Assembly (NCBI GenBank): GCA_012934845.2
Contig: WNNJ02000862.1
Location: 1-64,000, forward strand
Direction of reading: 5' to 3'
Length of the DNA: 64,000 bases
Origin: Pomphorhynchus laevis
Taxonomy: Eukaryota; Acanthocephala; Palaeacanthocephala; Echinorhynchida; Pomphorhynchidae
How positions within the stretch are numbered: position 1 is the first letter of the stretch; each line of letters starts with the position of its first letter. The notes beneath the pieces are model-generated. The model was not told where the DNA came from. It did not search any database and saw only the letters and a program-made list of their open reading frames with translations. The position numbers and the translations under genes were made by a program. This document shows, one piece after another, positions 32,260 through 44,817 of the stretch.

Positions 32260-35200
32260 CACTGTATAATCATATCGAACTTAAAGCTTTCCGAATCTGC
32301 TTCTCCATAATCTCGCCTCGATGATGATGTATCTGCCTTCAGGTCTATCCTAGCAACCATTCTTCCTGATGATAACCCATCCCTCTTCAATAATATCGAT
32401 CCTGTATCCTTTATTCGTTTAAACAAATCCACTAAATCCAATCATCTCAGTCCTCCACTCTTAAAAATCGTTTTCCGACATAGTTCACATGCCTCTTCTG
32501 TACTCTCCCAACGTTTTAAACTTCTTACCACTTCATCTACTTGCCGTATCTTTCCTGACCGCTCCCCTTCTGATATTGCCCAGCTCAATTTAGCTCGCAT
32601 TGAGAAACATCGACATGAAACAAACGGCAAGTCATCCTTATCTATACGTCAAATCAACAGAAAGTTTCACGTTGTACACACAAGGCCAAAAATTCGATGG
32701 CGTCCCATCTCTCCCCCTTGTCTTCTTCGCTAGTCGATCTCGCTCCTAAGCATACTTTTCGTCTTAGTCTATTCAACACTCGCTCTATTCTTCATAAAGC
32801 TGATATGCTTCTCGATATCTTCGATCAATTATCTATCGATATTCTCTGCATTACCGAATCCTGGCACTCTGACTCCGACGATCTTGCTATTCGTCGGCTA
32901 TGTCGCTCTGGTTGTTCTCTAGTTGAATCAGCTCGTCCAATTGCCTCTCATACATCTACTGCTTCTAACCATGGCGGTATTGTTGCCATTGCTCGTCACC
33001 CATTATCTTTACGAAAAATTAACATTAACATCCGTTATACCTCGTTCGAATTACTCATATGCAGATTATCAACTCCTTTCCCTCTGGAACTTGTGATTGT
33101 ATACCGTCCAGGTTCAGTTGCCCCCTCACGTATCTTCTTTAACGACCTTGCAGATCTTATGTCTCACTGTTCATTGTCTTATACTCCTTCTTTTGTTCTC
33201 GGTGACTTTAACATTCGTCTTGATCGCCCGGCTGACTCTGACTCTATCACTTTAACTAATTTTTTTTCTGATTTTAACTATAAATTACTTTCAGCAAGCC
33301 CAACTCATATCCTCGCCGGGGCTCTCGACATCATTGCTGTCCCTAACTGCTTCAATGACTATACTTCCTTGTCAATTACTGATCCCAGTTTGTCCGATCA
33401 TTTCCTTGTCACTCTTACTCTTACTCGTCCCCATCCTCCTTCTCCGCTTCCACCATTATCCACACCAAGTCGACCATGGAAACTTCTCGATATCCTTATT
33501 CTCTGCACAGCCTTACTAAATTCTTCACTCTTTTCACTTCCTCTAAACTATCTATCTCCCGAAGATCTCTTCATTCTGTTTGATTCTGAACTTACAAACA
33601 TTCTTAATAACCTTCTGTCTATTCGACCACGACGTTTTCAGCGGTCGCGCCATGATCCCTGGTTCGATTCAGACTGAAGTCTTTCTAAGCGTCGGCTCCG
33701 TCACTGTTTTCGTGTGTTTAATCGCTTTCTTAAACGTTCTCCAATCTCACTCACTCCAAATCTTCGTGCCTCTTATCTTTCGCTTCGCCGTTCCCATCTC
33801 ATTCTTATGCGAACTTAACGTACTCTCTTCTGGCGAATCAACTCGAGTGCTCTTCCAACTCTCAATCTCATTGAAAAATCTTAAACTCTATACTTTCACG
33901 GTAATCTACCCTTTGCAACATAAATCCTGATGAATTTTCCTCTTATCTGCAATCTAAGCTATCTAATTTAATTTCCGTTCTACCCATATGCCCCTTGAAT
34001 CCTCTCATCTCTTTAAATATTTTTTTCCAGAGCTATTCCACCTTCTTCCCGTTTCGTCTGACGAAGTTTCTTCGATTCTTCTGTCATTACCTAATAAAAC
34101 CTCTCCTTCTGACCGAATTCCCACCCACTTGCTTAAAAAATCTGCTCATATATATCACCCCTCCAAACCACTTTGTTCAACTTGTCTATCCGCAGCCGCA
34201 TATTTCCTTCCTACTGGAAATGCTCCACTGTTCGCCCTTTCCTCAAAAAGCAATCTCTCGATCCTTCAATACCATCTTCGCACTGTCATATCTCACTTCT
34301 CCCAACCCTCTCTAAACTCCTTAAGCGTCTTGTTCTCAAGCAAGTTAAGGCATATCTATTCCCCCCAACTTGTTCCCTCCCTTCCAAGCTGCTTTTCGCT
34401 CTACTACAATTGCATGTCTAAAACTCCAATAAAATTGCATGTATTGAAGTTTATAACGACTTACTCATCTCGCGCGATCAAAAATTATGTAGTGTCATAG
34501 TTTCTCTTGATCTATCATCTGATTTCGACATTGTCGATCACTCGATTCTTCTCCATTGTATTAGTCATGATTATGGCTTCTCTTTACACACTGTAGCTTG
34601 GTTTTATTCATATCTATCAAACCGTACTTTTCGCGTGTGTTCTAATTCTTCTTTTTTCCATCCTTCTTCCATCCCGTCCGGTGTTCCACAAGGTTCCATA
34701 TTAGGCCATTTGCTTTTCTCACTTCTCGATGATTTGTTTTCTATTTCTCATACATTTAATTTCCATGCTATGCAATATACTGATGACATTCTCATCTATG
34801 CTCACGCATCTGCTTATCGTATTCATTATCTTAGTGTTTTTGCTTCCAACTGTCTTGCCTCAATTTTCAATCATCTTTCTTCTCTTCGTCTTTCTCTGAA
34901 TCCTAATAAATCAAAAATAATGTGGATCCTTCTTCGACGCTTCGGCGTAGAACCTCCCTCCGTATTATTAAATTCTACAATTTTCCATATCGTTGACAAT
35001 CTCGTTTTCCTAGGATTCCATTTCAACAACAGACTTTCACTTAGAAAGACTTTAAAAACAACATTTCAACAACATACTTTCACTTTCGTTAGAGATAAAG
35101 TACGCTCATCTACCCTGATTCACCGCACATCTGTCAAATTCGTAGATTGATCGATTTCCCATCATGTATGACTCTCATATCTTCTCTCATTTTCTCAAGA

Positions 35201-35275
35201 CTTGATTACTGTCTTAGTATATTTTCCAATTACCCTAAATCCACTCTTATTCCTTTGCAACGCATCATCAACGTA
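32260..35275 (+). mobile_element. L2-like LINE, family B, ORF1 end and ORF2
   Basis: After the end of ORF1 (PLLKIVFRHSSHASS), ORF2 starts near 32697. An unbroken frame to 33677 holds the endonuclease: LFNTRSILHKADMLLD, CITESWHSDSDDL, VIVYRPGS, VLGDFNIRLD and SITDPSLSDHFLV. The reverse transcriptase follows in broken frames to about 35275: RIPTHLLK, GVPQGSILGHLLFS, and QYTDDILIYAHAS where the usual YADD is YTDD. The copy is interrupted near 35275 and resumes near 39350. Whether it is the same insertion as 28298-29458 is uncertain because of the 98-bp overlap at the hAT ends. Confidence 0.85.
32697..33677 (+). pseudogene. LINE family-B endonuclease domain, open 326 codons
   Basis: This is the longest intact piece of this copy. 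Residues about 20-235 form an APE-type endonuclease (NTRSILHK, TESWHSD, VLGDFNIRLD, LSDHFLV). In L2/CR1-type LINEs this domain nicks the target site. The frame ends before the reverse transcriptase because of a stop near 33675, so ORF2 as a whole is dead. Confidence 0.85.
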
Positions 35276-35399
35276 AATAAAAAAAGATTTATTTTAACGT
35301 GGCAAATGCGTGCCAGCGCACGCTTACATGACCACAACAAAACAAAACTGTAAATCATGTGTCGAGAAGGTGTGAACGGAGGAGGTGTTTGAATGTGAT

Positions 35400-38277
35400 A
35401 AAGGAGGGGGCGCGGCGGACGTCGAGAGGGAGTTGATTCCAGGCGAGTGAGGCGGCGACGAGGAAGGATCGGAGACCGTAGTTGTTGGAGTAATTAGGAA
35501 CGTGGAGTAAGAGGGTATGACGGGAACGCAGCGATAGCGAGGTGGGGCGAGTGTCGTCTAAGAAAGGAAGGTTGATGAACGATGGGGAGCCGACAGCGAT
35601 GAGACGAAAAGTTAAGAGAAGGCGGTGTTTGATGCGGATGTTGATGGTGGGAAGGAGAGTTGGGCAAAATAAGTGGATGTGTGGTCGAAGCGACGGAGAC
35701 GAAAGGGCACTCGAACGGCGGTGTTGATTATTCGTTGTAGGGGTAGGATGATGGATTTTGGAGAATTGGCGAAAAGGCTAAGGCAGTAATCGATTTTAGG
35801 GAAAAGAAGCGATGAAAGAAGAGACATACAAGAACGGAAGTCGATAAGGGGGCGGATACGGCGGATGTCACGGAGAATTAAGTTAGATGAGCGGACCTTG
35901 TCACGGACGAAGGGTTTAAGGAAAAGGTGATCATCGAAATGTAAGCCTAAGAAAGTGAGATTGTGGACTATGGGGATGATCGATGAGACAAAATATACAG
36001 TGGGAGGATATATGTTGTGTTTACGAGGGAGGATCCACATTATTTTAGACTTATCGGGGTTTAGAACGAGATGGAGATTGGAGAGACGTTTGTAGATAGA
36101 AGAAAGACAGTTGGAGGCAGAAATGGCGATATCGTGTATGCGATGTGCGGGTGCATGAGCATAGATTAGGATGTCATCGGCGTATTGCATGACGTTAAAG
36201 GAGTAAGGTTTGATAAACGGAGAGAGATCGCCAAGCAGAAGAGAGAAAAGCAGGGGACCTAGGACTGAACCTTGTGGGGCCCCGCAAAAAAATAGCGATG
36301 GGAGGGGAGGATGGTGAATTTGAACAGACGCGAAAGAAACGGTCGGATAGATATGAGGCAAACCATGCTACGGAGGAGGAAGAAAAGCCGTAATCATAAC
36401 GAAGGCGAGAAAGGAGGACGGAGTGGTCGACAATGTCGAATGCGGAGGAGAGGTCGAGGGAGATGAGAACACTATATAGAGCCTTGTCTCGAGAAATGAG
36501 TAAGTCGTTGTACACTTTTATGCATGCGATTTCTGTGGAGTGATTAGAGCGGAAAGCGGATTGGAAAGGTGGGTACAGATTGGATGAGGAGAGATAAGCG
36601 TTGATCTGTATTAAGATGAGGCGTTCTAGCAGCTTAGAAGGAGTAGGGAGTAGTGAAATGGGGCAATAACTAGAAGGAAGGGAGGGGTCGAGCGATTGTT
36701 TCTTAGAGAGGGGACGAGCGATTGCGGATTTCCAGTGTGAAGGGAATATACGATTGCGGATTTCCAGTGTGAAGGGAATATACGATTGCGGATGTACGAG
36801 TTAAACAAGGTTGTGAGAAATGGGGATATCGATGAGCATATAGATTTTAATATGTGAGTAGGCAGGGGATCGGAAGGTGTGGTTATGTTGGGCAAGGACA
36901 TGATGACAGATGATACATCTGTAGGTGAGACAGGGAGAAGATGAAAGAGTTCCGGAAGGATGATGCTAGACTGGGCAGAGTGGGATATGATGGAGATCGG
37001 GGTGTGAGAGAGCAACGTGGCTATTTTAGTCTGGAGAAATGACGAATAATCATTGGCATTGATGTTGCACGGCGAAGAGGAGCGAGCAAGGATTGTGTTA
37101 AAAGTATCTAGAGAGTCTTTAGTTAAATGAAGTGATGATTTTATGCTGTCAGAAGGAGTCATTTGGTACGTAGTGGGTTGAGATGGGACCGGCGAAGATC
37201 AAGATAGGAATCACGGAAAGACGGAGTGATCGAGCGGAAATCACGTCTGAGAGAGCGGTGATAGACTCGAAAAGCATGGCGAAGTCGACGCTTTGAGAGT
37301 AGGCATTGCATGTCAAACCATGTAGCACGATCAAGCGACGGTGTGGGTGAGACTTGAAGGGCAAGAGAATATCAAGAGTGGATGTGAGTTCAGAGTCGAA
37401 AAGAAAGACGAGATCGTGAGGAGATGAATATGTTATTGTGAGATATGATAGAGACGATTTGAGTAAGGCAGAGCGGAGCAGAGAGATGTGAAGATTTCTC
37501 TAAGGGCGACGTAGGATTGAAGGTGTGTGAGGAGGGGTGTGGTTGTTAGTGAGATCAAGGGTGATAAGAAAGTGATCGGATAAACCAGGATCAGAGATAG
37601 ACAGTGAGGTGTAGGCATCAAAATGATCGGGGACAGCGATGATGTCGAGTGCCCCATCAAGTATGTGTGTTGGGGCAGTGGAGATTAGTTTATAATTGTA
37701 GTTGGATAGAATGTTGATGAACCGGATGGGATCCGTGGAAGAGGGGCGCTCTAGGCGGATGTTGAAGTTGCCTAGAACGAGTGAAGGGATTGAGGACAAA
37801 GAACAATGAGAAAGGAGGTCATCGAGTTCGGTAAAAAATAAAGCTGTAGGAGCTGATGAACCAGGACGGTATACAATGGCGATATCTAGAGTGATCGGGT
37901 TAGAATAACGACAAGTGAGCAATTTCAAAAGAGCAAGGACTGAAAGGGAGATTGATTTTGCGAAGAGACGCGGGGTGACGCGCGAAAGCAACGATGCCGC
38001 CATGATTAGAGAATTTAGAAGGGCATGAGCTGAGGGGTCGGGCGGATTTGACTAGGGAGCAACCGGCAGAGAGCAGACGGCGAATGAAAAGGTCGTCGGA
38101 ATCTGAGTGCCATGATTCGGTCAGGCAGAAGAGATCGATGGATTGCTTAGTGAATAGGTTAAGGATAAGATCGGATTTATTGAGAATAGATCTAGTGTTG
38201 AGGAGACCGAGGCGGAAACCGTGTGTTGTGGCGAAAGAGTCTAGTGGAGAAGACACATAGGAGAGATGAAGCACCAT
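35400..38277 (-). pseudogene. LINE family-A ORF2 (endonuclease and reverse transcriptase)
   Basis: The endonuclease blocks are LLNTRSILNKSDLIL, LTESWHSDSDD, AIVYRPGS, VLGNFNIRLE and SDPGLSDHFLI. The reverse transcriptase blocks are PLPTHILKS, SLDLSSAFDIVDHSVLL (motif A), GAPQGSVLGPLLFSLLL (motif B), QYADDILIYAHAP (motif C) and LNPDKSKIMW. The YADD is intact. The pieces lie in several frames (breaks near 37930, 37160-37430, 36630 and 36300), so the copy could not be translated as a whole. Confidence 0.85.
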
Positions 38278-38303
38278 TGAATTTTTGGACGGGTGTGAAC
38301 AAC

Positions 38304-39267
38304 TTAAAAATTTCCGTCTATGTTACGGATGGAGAGTGATGTTTCGCCGTTTTCCTCGCGACGGCGTTTTTTGATGCGGGCTGAAGAGATTTGAGCGATT
38401 TCAGAAGGGGCGCGATCGGGGAAAATTCGAGTGGTTAAAGATGACATGAGTTTAAATCGTTGAGAGAGGACAGAATACGCGTGAGAGCAATGCTTGAAAA
38501 CACTTTTTAGGAGAGGGGGCTGAGAAGGATTGGATTGAGAAGATTTGTTTAGACGGATGAATGCGACAGGAGAAATGTCCTTGAAAAAGGATGGTCTATC
38601 CGCAGGAACAATAGACGAAAGGATGGATCTGAATTCGAAAACATCGTGGTCGAGACGTGTTTGTGGAGATAAGGAGTTGGAAGGCGTGATATTAGTGACA
38701 ATAACGCAACGATCGCGAGAAGGAAAGCGCTTCCGTAAAGGAGGACGACTGACGTGAGTAGGTGAGATCACGATAGAAGAGCTGGCAGTTGATGATTTGG
38801 AGGGATTTGGTTTGACGACGGGAGACATAGAGGATAATGATAATAAAGAGGGTGGCAAGCGATGTGAGGAAAGGTTATGAGTGGAAGGATAGTGGAGGTT
38901 GGTGGAGGTGATTTTGATTGATGGATGCAAGTTATTGAGAAACGAGACGGGAATGACGGGACGTGGGGTGTCGGGGGAGTGAAGATGACATAGAACGGGA
39001 AGTGTATATGGTGGCAAGGTCGGTGGGTGGAGAAAGGACATTAGAAACCACAGGGGTATTTTGAGTTGACGTGTTAGATGTTGATATGTGCTTATTGGAA
39101 AGGTTGCAGATTAGTTTGTTGGCACAAAAACCACATACAAAGTCTTCTTTAGCCTTATTCTTGTCGCAGGCGATCATTGTCCAGACGCTGCAGTCGTGTA
39201 TCGAGCACTGTACTTGCAGTTGTTTATAGTTGGTGTCGGTCTTAGTTGTTTTCTTACGTCCTCCCAT
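38304..39267 (-). pseudogene. LINE family-A ORF1 with PHD-like finger
   Basis: The first frame starts MGGRKKTTKTDTNYKQLQVQ and shows a PHD-like cysteine pattern: CSIHDCSVWTMIAC followed by DFVCGFCANKLIC. The second overlapping frame (from 39041) continues to RCVIVTNI, DHDVFEFRSILSSIVP and FIRLNKS, followed by PPLLKSVFKH. This order resembles the RNA-binding fold of other LINE ORF1 proteins. A frameshift separates the frames near 38935-39040. The start ATG at 39267 follows the 5' leader closely. Confidence 0.75.
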
Positions 39268-39349
39268 AAACTCTTAAAATTCTGCAAAATGAGTGATCGG
39301 AACTGGATTGATTGTAATTAGCTAGAACACTTATAAATTTTCTTATATT

Positions 39350-39828
39350 TCTCGTACATGTCCGAGTTCTTCTCCGTCTTCGTCGTTTTGATCATACATC
39401 CCATTATCTTGTTTCTCTCGATTTGCCTACCATTTATTGTCGTGTTCAAATTCGTCTTCTTATCATTGCTTTTCGCCTAACTTTTCCTACCCCTTCATTT
39501 CTCAACCTCCCTTTTCTCGACAGTTCGCGTCCTGTTTACTATTCTTTGTGTTCCCGTAATTCCCTTCTTTTACGTGTTCCAAACTACTCTACCTCTTTTG
39601 GCTTCCGCTCCTTCGTTGTGGCTGCTAATCTCTCGTGGAATCATCTCCCATTACTATCCGCCAATCATCATCAATGCCGTGCTTCAAACGCCAAATCCAA
39701 TTCCATTTCAACAATTAACTAATTAATCTGTGACTTTTGATGTGTTCTTTTTTGTTAGTGATCTTGTAAGCGTGCAGTTGGCACGCATTTGCTACGTTAA
39801 ATAAATTATTATTAAGAAGCTGCGTTTA
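39350..39828 (+). mobile_element. LINE family B, 3' end resumed after family-A insertion
   Basis: From about 39350 the sequence matches the stretch that follows the break at 35275 in family-B copy 2 (RRFDHTSY... and LPTIYCRVQIRLL). It encodes the ORF2 C-terminus (ANLSWNHLPLL) and ends with the shared 3' hairpin GCGTGCAGTTGGCACGC, ATTTGCTACGTTAAATAAAT and an AT-rich tail. Family A copy 2 thus inserted into this copy. Confidence 0.85.
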
Positions 39829-41270
39829 GCGAATACATATTTCCAAACCTCACAAAGACAATCACGTATTCGAGTATTAGAAATTCAAGCCAGATTAACT
39901 TCATCTTATACCCAATAGCAAAGTTAAGTAAAGTGATAAACACCAAGACGATTTTAGGAAAAGAATGTGCCCCTAGTGGACCTGAAGATCAAGACAAAAT
40001 GGATCCAACATAAATCAACCATCACTCCGAAAATCAAATGGGCGAAATGAAAGACTGTATCCTGATAGACGAATTAAAAACGAGCTATTCCAGAAATTGA
40101 ATACCGAGGTGAAAGATCCTGAAGTCTGGTGGAATGAAACGGCCGCAATCATCCTTAAATAATCGAAGATAATTATAGGACTGTCATCAGGGAAACTCCA
40201 CTACTAAATAAGAAGATTTGGTTGTGGAATCAAACATTTAAGATGCTGTCGGTCGAAAAACTACAGCAAAAACTAAACTGAATTTCGATATAACAGCTTT
40301 TTCACAAAATTGACTAAGGAGGGAGAATTCCTACTGCATGGCAAGTGTTCACTAGTGCGTATCTACAAGCAAAAGGAAGACGTCCAACAATGTAGCAATT
40401 ATCGGGATATAAAGCTTGTTAGTCACACAATGAAACTGTGGGAGAGTTGTGGTTTACAGAATCAGAGAAGAAATCACGATCAGCGAAGACCAGCGTGAAT
40501 TTATGTAGAAATTTATTTAGATAGAAACGCTACCGATGGGATTTTTGTATTGAGGCAGCTTTAAGATAAGTTCAACAATAAACACGGGCACTTCATTGTG
40601 TATTTGTAGATTTGGAGAAAACCTATGATACAGTACCACGAGATCTTGTTTGAACATGCCTAAGAAAGAAAAACTGCCCTGAACATTACGTTCCTGCAAT
40701 CAAATCAATGTACGAATAGTGTTATACTTGCGTTGAATGCCAGGGTGTTGAGGAGAATTATTTCCAGGTAGCGACGGGACTTCATTAAGGTTAGGCTCAT
40801 TTATTTTTTATTTGTGAAAGTTATGAATGTTTTAAGGCTTTGCAAACAATTCAAGAACGCAATGGAAAATCCTGTTCGCAGATGACTCGGTTCTTACGGC
40901 TGATAACTCGGAGACGCTGGAAAAATAACTAGAAAGTTGGTGTCAGAGAGTGAAGAGCAACGCACTGAAAATAAGCACGACTAAAACATTGTATATGGCC
41001 CAGAAAGATTAACATTACAAGGAGTGGAAATAGAAAAATGAAACAATATCATATACCTGTGCAGCATGACGAATATGTCGAATTCATTAGCGCCAGAGAT
41101 TGAAATGAGGATATAAAGTGCTTGGAAAAACTGGCAGAAAACCTCGGGCATTCTATACAAACCCGAGTAACAGCAAAGTTGAAATGTCGCATATACGATG
41201 CTGTCGTTTGATCAGACACGATTTTGCCGATGAGACCTTGGCAACAAAAGCAGAAGAGACTCCAGATTGA
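39829..41270 (+). mobile_element. RTE-like LINE, 3' part with reverse transcriptase
   Basis: It resumes the element at 27475-28297: LRLANTYFQTSQ and IKTKW, then KLNTEVKDPEVWWNETAAII, NYRDIKLVSHTMKLWE, ILFADDSVLTADNSETLE and ISTTKTLYM. Motif C reads FADD. The text is broken by many stops. Removing the 11.5-kb insertion brings the endonuclease linker and this part together in the order of RTE-group ORF2. Confidence 0.8.
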
Positions 41271-41389
41271 GTTTTAAACCTGTGTATTCATACGTAGACC
41301 GCTAAGCTTCATTACAAATGCTTTCAATGTGTCAAAGGTTGGTTTACCTGGACCTCATTGCAATGTGATAGGTGGTTCATTCCGCAGAT

Positions 41390-41600
41390 GGATTTCCTTT
41401 TCACTATGTGAACATTAGTTCGTCAGCTCGTAGAGGGCATCCTCTATCACTATATAAATTACAACATGGCAAAATCCCAAAGCGTAGTGTGAATTTCACA
41501 TCGGTCCTTAAATGTATGGAATGTGCTGCCTAAAGAAATTGCATGTATATCCAGCTACTGCAGCTTCAAGCAAAAGATTCGACATTGATTATTAAATACT
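41390..41600 (+). mobile_element. C-terminal fragment of another LINE
   Basis: RGHPLSLYKLQHGKIPKRSV is followed in a shifted frame by NVWNVLPKEIACISSYCSFK. This is the 'RGHSYKLFK...VWNSLP.EVV...S..SFK' tail of CR1/Jockey-type ORF2. A frameshift and a stop make it a relic. No upstream part is recognisable. Confidence 0.7.
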
Positions 41601-41639
41601 GGTGTGGACGCTTCAAGTTATTTTAGTCATTGATTTTAT

Positions 41640-43629
41640 TGTTTTATATGAACAGTTAAAATATCCATTTGCGGTAATAACTTGTGTGAAATAATAATAT
41701 ATATTATTAATATATTAAATACTGTATTAAGATTACTACTAATATGATTTATAATTTAAATTTTATTCACAAGTTTTTTGATTTCACCATATACATTTAA
41801 TCTTAAACTTATCCATCATCACTTTAATTTTTTAACATTTGAAAATAAAAACGATTTTCTTCGCAATTAAAAAATTTAAAATTGAAAAGTATTTCCAAAC
41901 AGAAAATATTAATTCTTTATATGAAACTGAGAGAATTTAAAATTTCTACTGTTTGCTAGTTTCGGATTACATACATTAATGATTGTTTGTTTTTGAATTC
42001 AAATGGCAAAACTTTTAAATATTAACACAACTTCCAAAGGTCGATTATGACTGTAGCCACAAGCTAAATTTAAATGTGAAACAATGGAAAGTCATAGCTA
42101 GATTGCTGGATTTAATTTGATTTTATTGGGCATAATTATTTATAAATTTCGTGGTTCCATGCATTTTCCATTAATGTTTATAAACAACACGTTTTTTATC
42201 GGCTCCGTAAAAATTGCTACATTTCAGGCCATACAAGTTTCACATTATGCATCCATTATGATTACTCTATTTGGTATCAAGTTAATCAGCATTGCTTTTA
42301 TATTATTCCATAATAAGCTATTTTTCGGAAATATATCATCGGCGCAAGTAATTTATAGCCTCGCTATAAATTACACACTTGACCGACTATAAATGATTTT
42401 GTTAAGTATTTAGCATTTTAAGTTGAAAAGTTATATTTTCTTACACAGTGCCATTTAGCAGGTGATATCACCATGTCTTATAATATTATTATTCATTAAC
42501 GAGGAAAATAGGCTGTATTCCACAATATTTGTTTTCCACAATGCAAAACGACGTTTGTCTAATCTTCCAATCACCTGGTCGTATGCCTGTTCATATTCTT
42601 TTCCATTATTCGTAGTAATCGATATATATAGCAATATTTAAGAGAGATGAGTTGTAACAGGAAATATGTGTGTGCTAAACGATATTATTTGCAAGGTTCA
42701 GGTCACGACGTTCAATATTATATTTATTGCAGTGATGTAATTGAATACTGTTTGTGTATGCACCTACTGTAAGTAGAAAACCATGTTTACATAGCTCACT
42801 ATGCATTACTACGAAACTTTAGAGATGCCTATGAAAATACATATATTGGAGTGACTCCATCTTACGAAAGATGTTCAATATTTTTATAATTTACCAGTCA
42901 TTTTGTAGAGTTTAGTCGTTATTTTGTATTTTTATTTAATATTCAAATAAAAATTTAATGGAAGTTTACTGCATCGAGCAGTTCGAGCTCGATGATAAAT
43001 TTCTTGTATGTCAGGTTACGAATGAATTGAGCAGAGACTGTTTGCCGTATTCTGAGTCACATTATCTAAGAAAATAAACAGTAAACGTGAATAAAATGAA
43101 AATAGCGAGCCCATAACAGTGAAGTCATAACCGCATAGTACAAAACTTCGACAAATTAAATTGATCGCAATATTACTTGGAATTTCCTGAATAAATGCTA
43201 AATATGACGATGAATGACTGTTAAATTGACGGCATGTTTAGCAATGATATATAATCGTTAACTTATTACTAAGGAACAATTTAAAAGGTCGTACAATGTG
43301 AGTTGCAGAATGGCTTAGCAGGATCGAGAAACCGTCTTTTTTGAAATGACATAATAGACGCATGGGATATCAGTTGTAACTCTAATCAATGGCGCTTTTT
43401 CGATTACGCACGTTAGTACTGGTACACTACCATGCTGTAACCTTATGTTCAACTGATATTTGGTTAAATAGGTCAGCGGGTGTGACAGCGATGCTTTTAC
43501 CAGACACTTTCGTCGTTTTCCTTGGGACATGGTCACGGATCTTTGCTTTTCAATTTTTCATCTTTTTAATCACTGTTAGTATTAATTATACTTAATATAG
43601 AATAAAAAACAGGGGTCAGTGATATGAGG
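41640..43629. other. AT-rich stretch with no firm gene
   Basis: A hydrophobic open frame (about 42120-42389, ending NYTLDRL) has no ATG at its start and no recognised family; it is likely chance or a lone exon. At 43280-43600 the base composition is more even and both strands have short frames (for example KRRKCLVKASLSHPLTYLTK on the minus strand), which I do not recognise. Nothing else was supported. Confidence 0.4.
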
Positions 43630-44137
43630 GTGGGATCTTTATTTGATTGTCTCTATAAAATTTTTATTAAATATGAGTTAATCATTTTTCTATACGTCCC
43701 ATATTCAATCTTATTGCGTCTTTTAAGATTTCTCCAAAAACTTTCAATAGATTGAGTATGTTGACCTTCGTCTGAAACAAATTCTTTACTGTGATTTACA
43801 GTGTAATGCTGACAATTATATTATTCAATCTTATCTATTCCAGCGTTGCTCTTCCACATATCCGATATAATAATAGATCCAAGATTAATGAATTTATTAA
43901 TACATTTGACTCTATAAATAACCAAATAGGGCAAATAGCCAAAGAGGACATTTGGCTATTTATATCTATAAATAGCCAAATAGGACATTTGACTTTATAA
44001 ATAGCCAAATCATTTGATTCTATAACTAGGTCGCTGCTGTTATATAAGTTAACTTGTAAGGTTGGTATTCATGGTAGGTGGCTTTCGCTATTGCACGGTA
44101 TTCTACAGAAAAATACATTGAGATTGTATGACTGAGA

Positions 44138-44503
44138 GTGTATGACGGCCTTAACTATTCGCCACCGATTATCGCAAATCTAGATGTGTTACAAGGCGAC
44201 CCTTTAAGTCCTCTTCTCTTTTCATTATTTCTAATTGATCTCCCTACTAAGGTGAGAGAAATTAACGGCGATACAACTTCAATACTGTATGCTGATGACT
44301 TAGCAATTGTGTGCTCTGATATTAGTTCCGGACAAACCGCGTTAGACTTCCTATCTGCGTATTGTAAAGATAATGAATTGTTGATTAATATAAGTAAAAC
44401 AAAAGTGATAAAATTTCGTAGAGGCGGCCGTCTATGTCGGTCTGATCAGCTTTTTATCGATAATGTACAACTAGAATTTTGTTCTAATTACACATATCTA
44501 TGA
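44138..44503 (+). pseudogene. LINE reverse transcriptase core, YADD intact
   Basis: An open frame of about 120 codons covers motifs B to D: QGDPLSPLLFSLFLIDLP, SILYADDLAIVCSD, and the lysine-rich INISKTKVIKF. It continues in another frame at 44510 (CVKIVGATSRVVNLGALSFE). It is part of the TSD-flanked LINE that split the Merlin element. Confidence 0.85.
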
Positions 44504-44817
44504 ATCTTAATGACACCAATGTGGTCATTCACTTCTCATATTCAAAACAAATGCGTAAAGATAGTAGGTGCTACCTCAAGAGTCGTAAATTTAGGAGCTT
44601 TATCTTTCGAAGGTGCTCTACATTATTTTCAAATAATGTTACTCCCTTGCTTACTTTACGGATTATCATCCTTCTGGCCAGACCTGAAATCATCCAACTT
44701 TAGACAGATCGATAACTGCCAGACTTGATACATTAAAAGAATAGTCGGGGCTTCACTGATGTGCTCTATCACTATTGTAGGATTCCTAGCAAAGGTGAAG
44801 CCATGCTTGATCTATAT

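Larger units (their letters stand above)
35276..39345 (-). mobile_element. L2-like LINE, family A copy 2, near full length
   Basis: Read on the minus strand: a 5' end with one minisatellite unit (near 39310), ORF1 (39267-38304), ORF2 with endonuclease (38277-37500) and reverse transcriptase (about 37162-35400), and a 3' end with the hairpin GCGTGCgctgGCACGC, ATTTGCCACGTTAAAATAAA and a T-rich tail. It is inserted in the opposite orientation inside a family-B LINE. Broken by a few frameshifts, for example in the homopolymer just before motif B near 36295. A 37-bp tandem duplication sits near 36720-36790. Confidence 0.9.

Noticed and set aside
35542-35727. Arg-rich plus-strand frame
   Set aside because: Antisense of the family-A reverse transcriptase C-terminus; no independent support.
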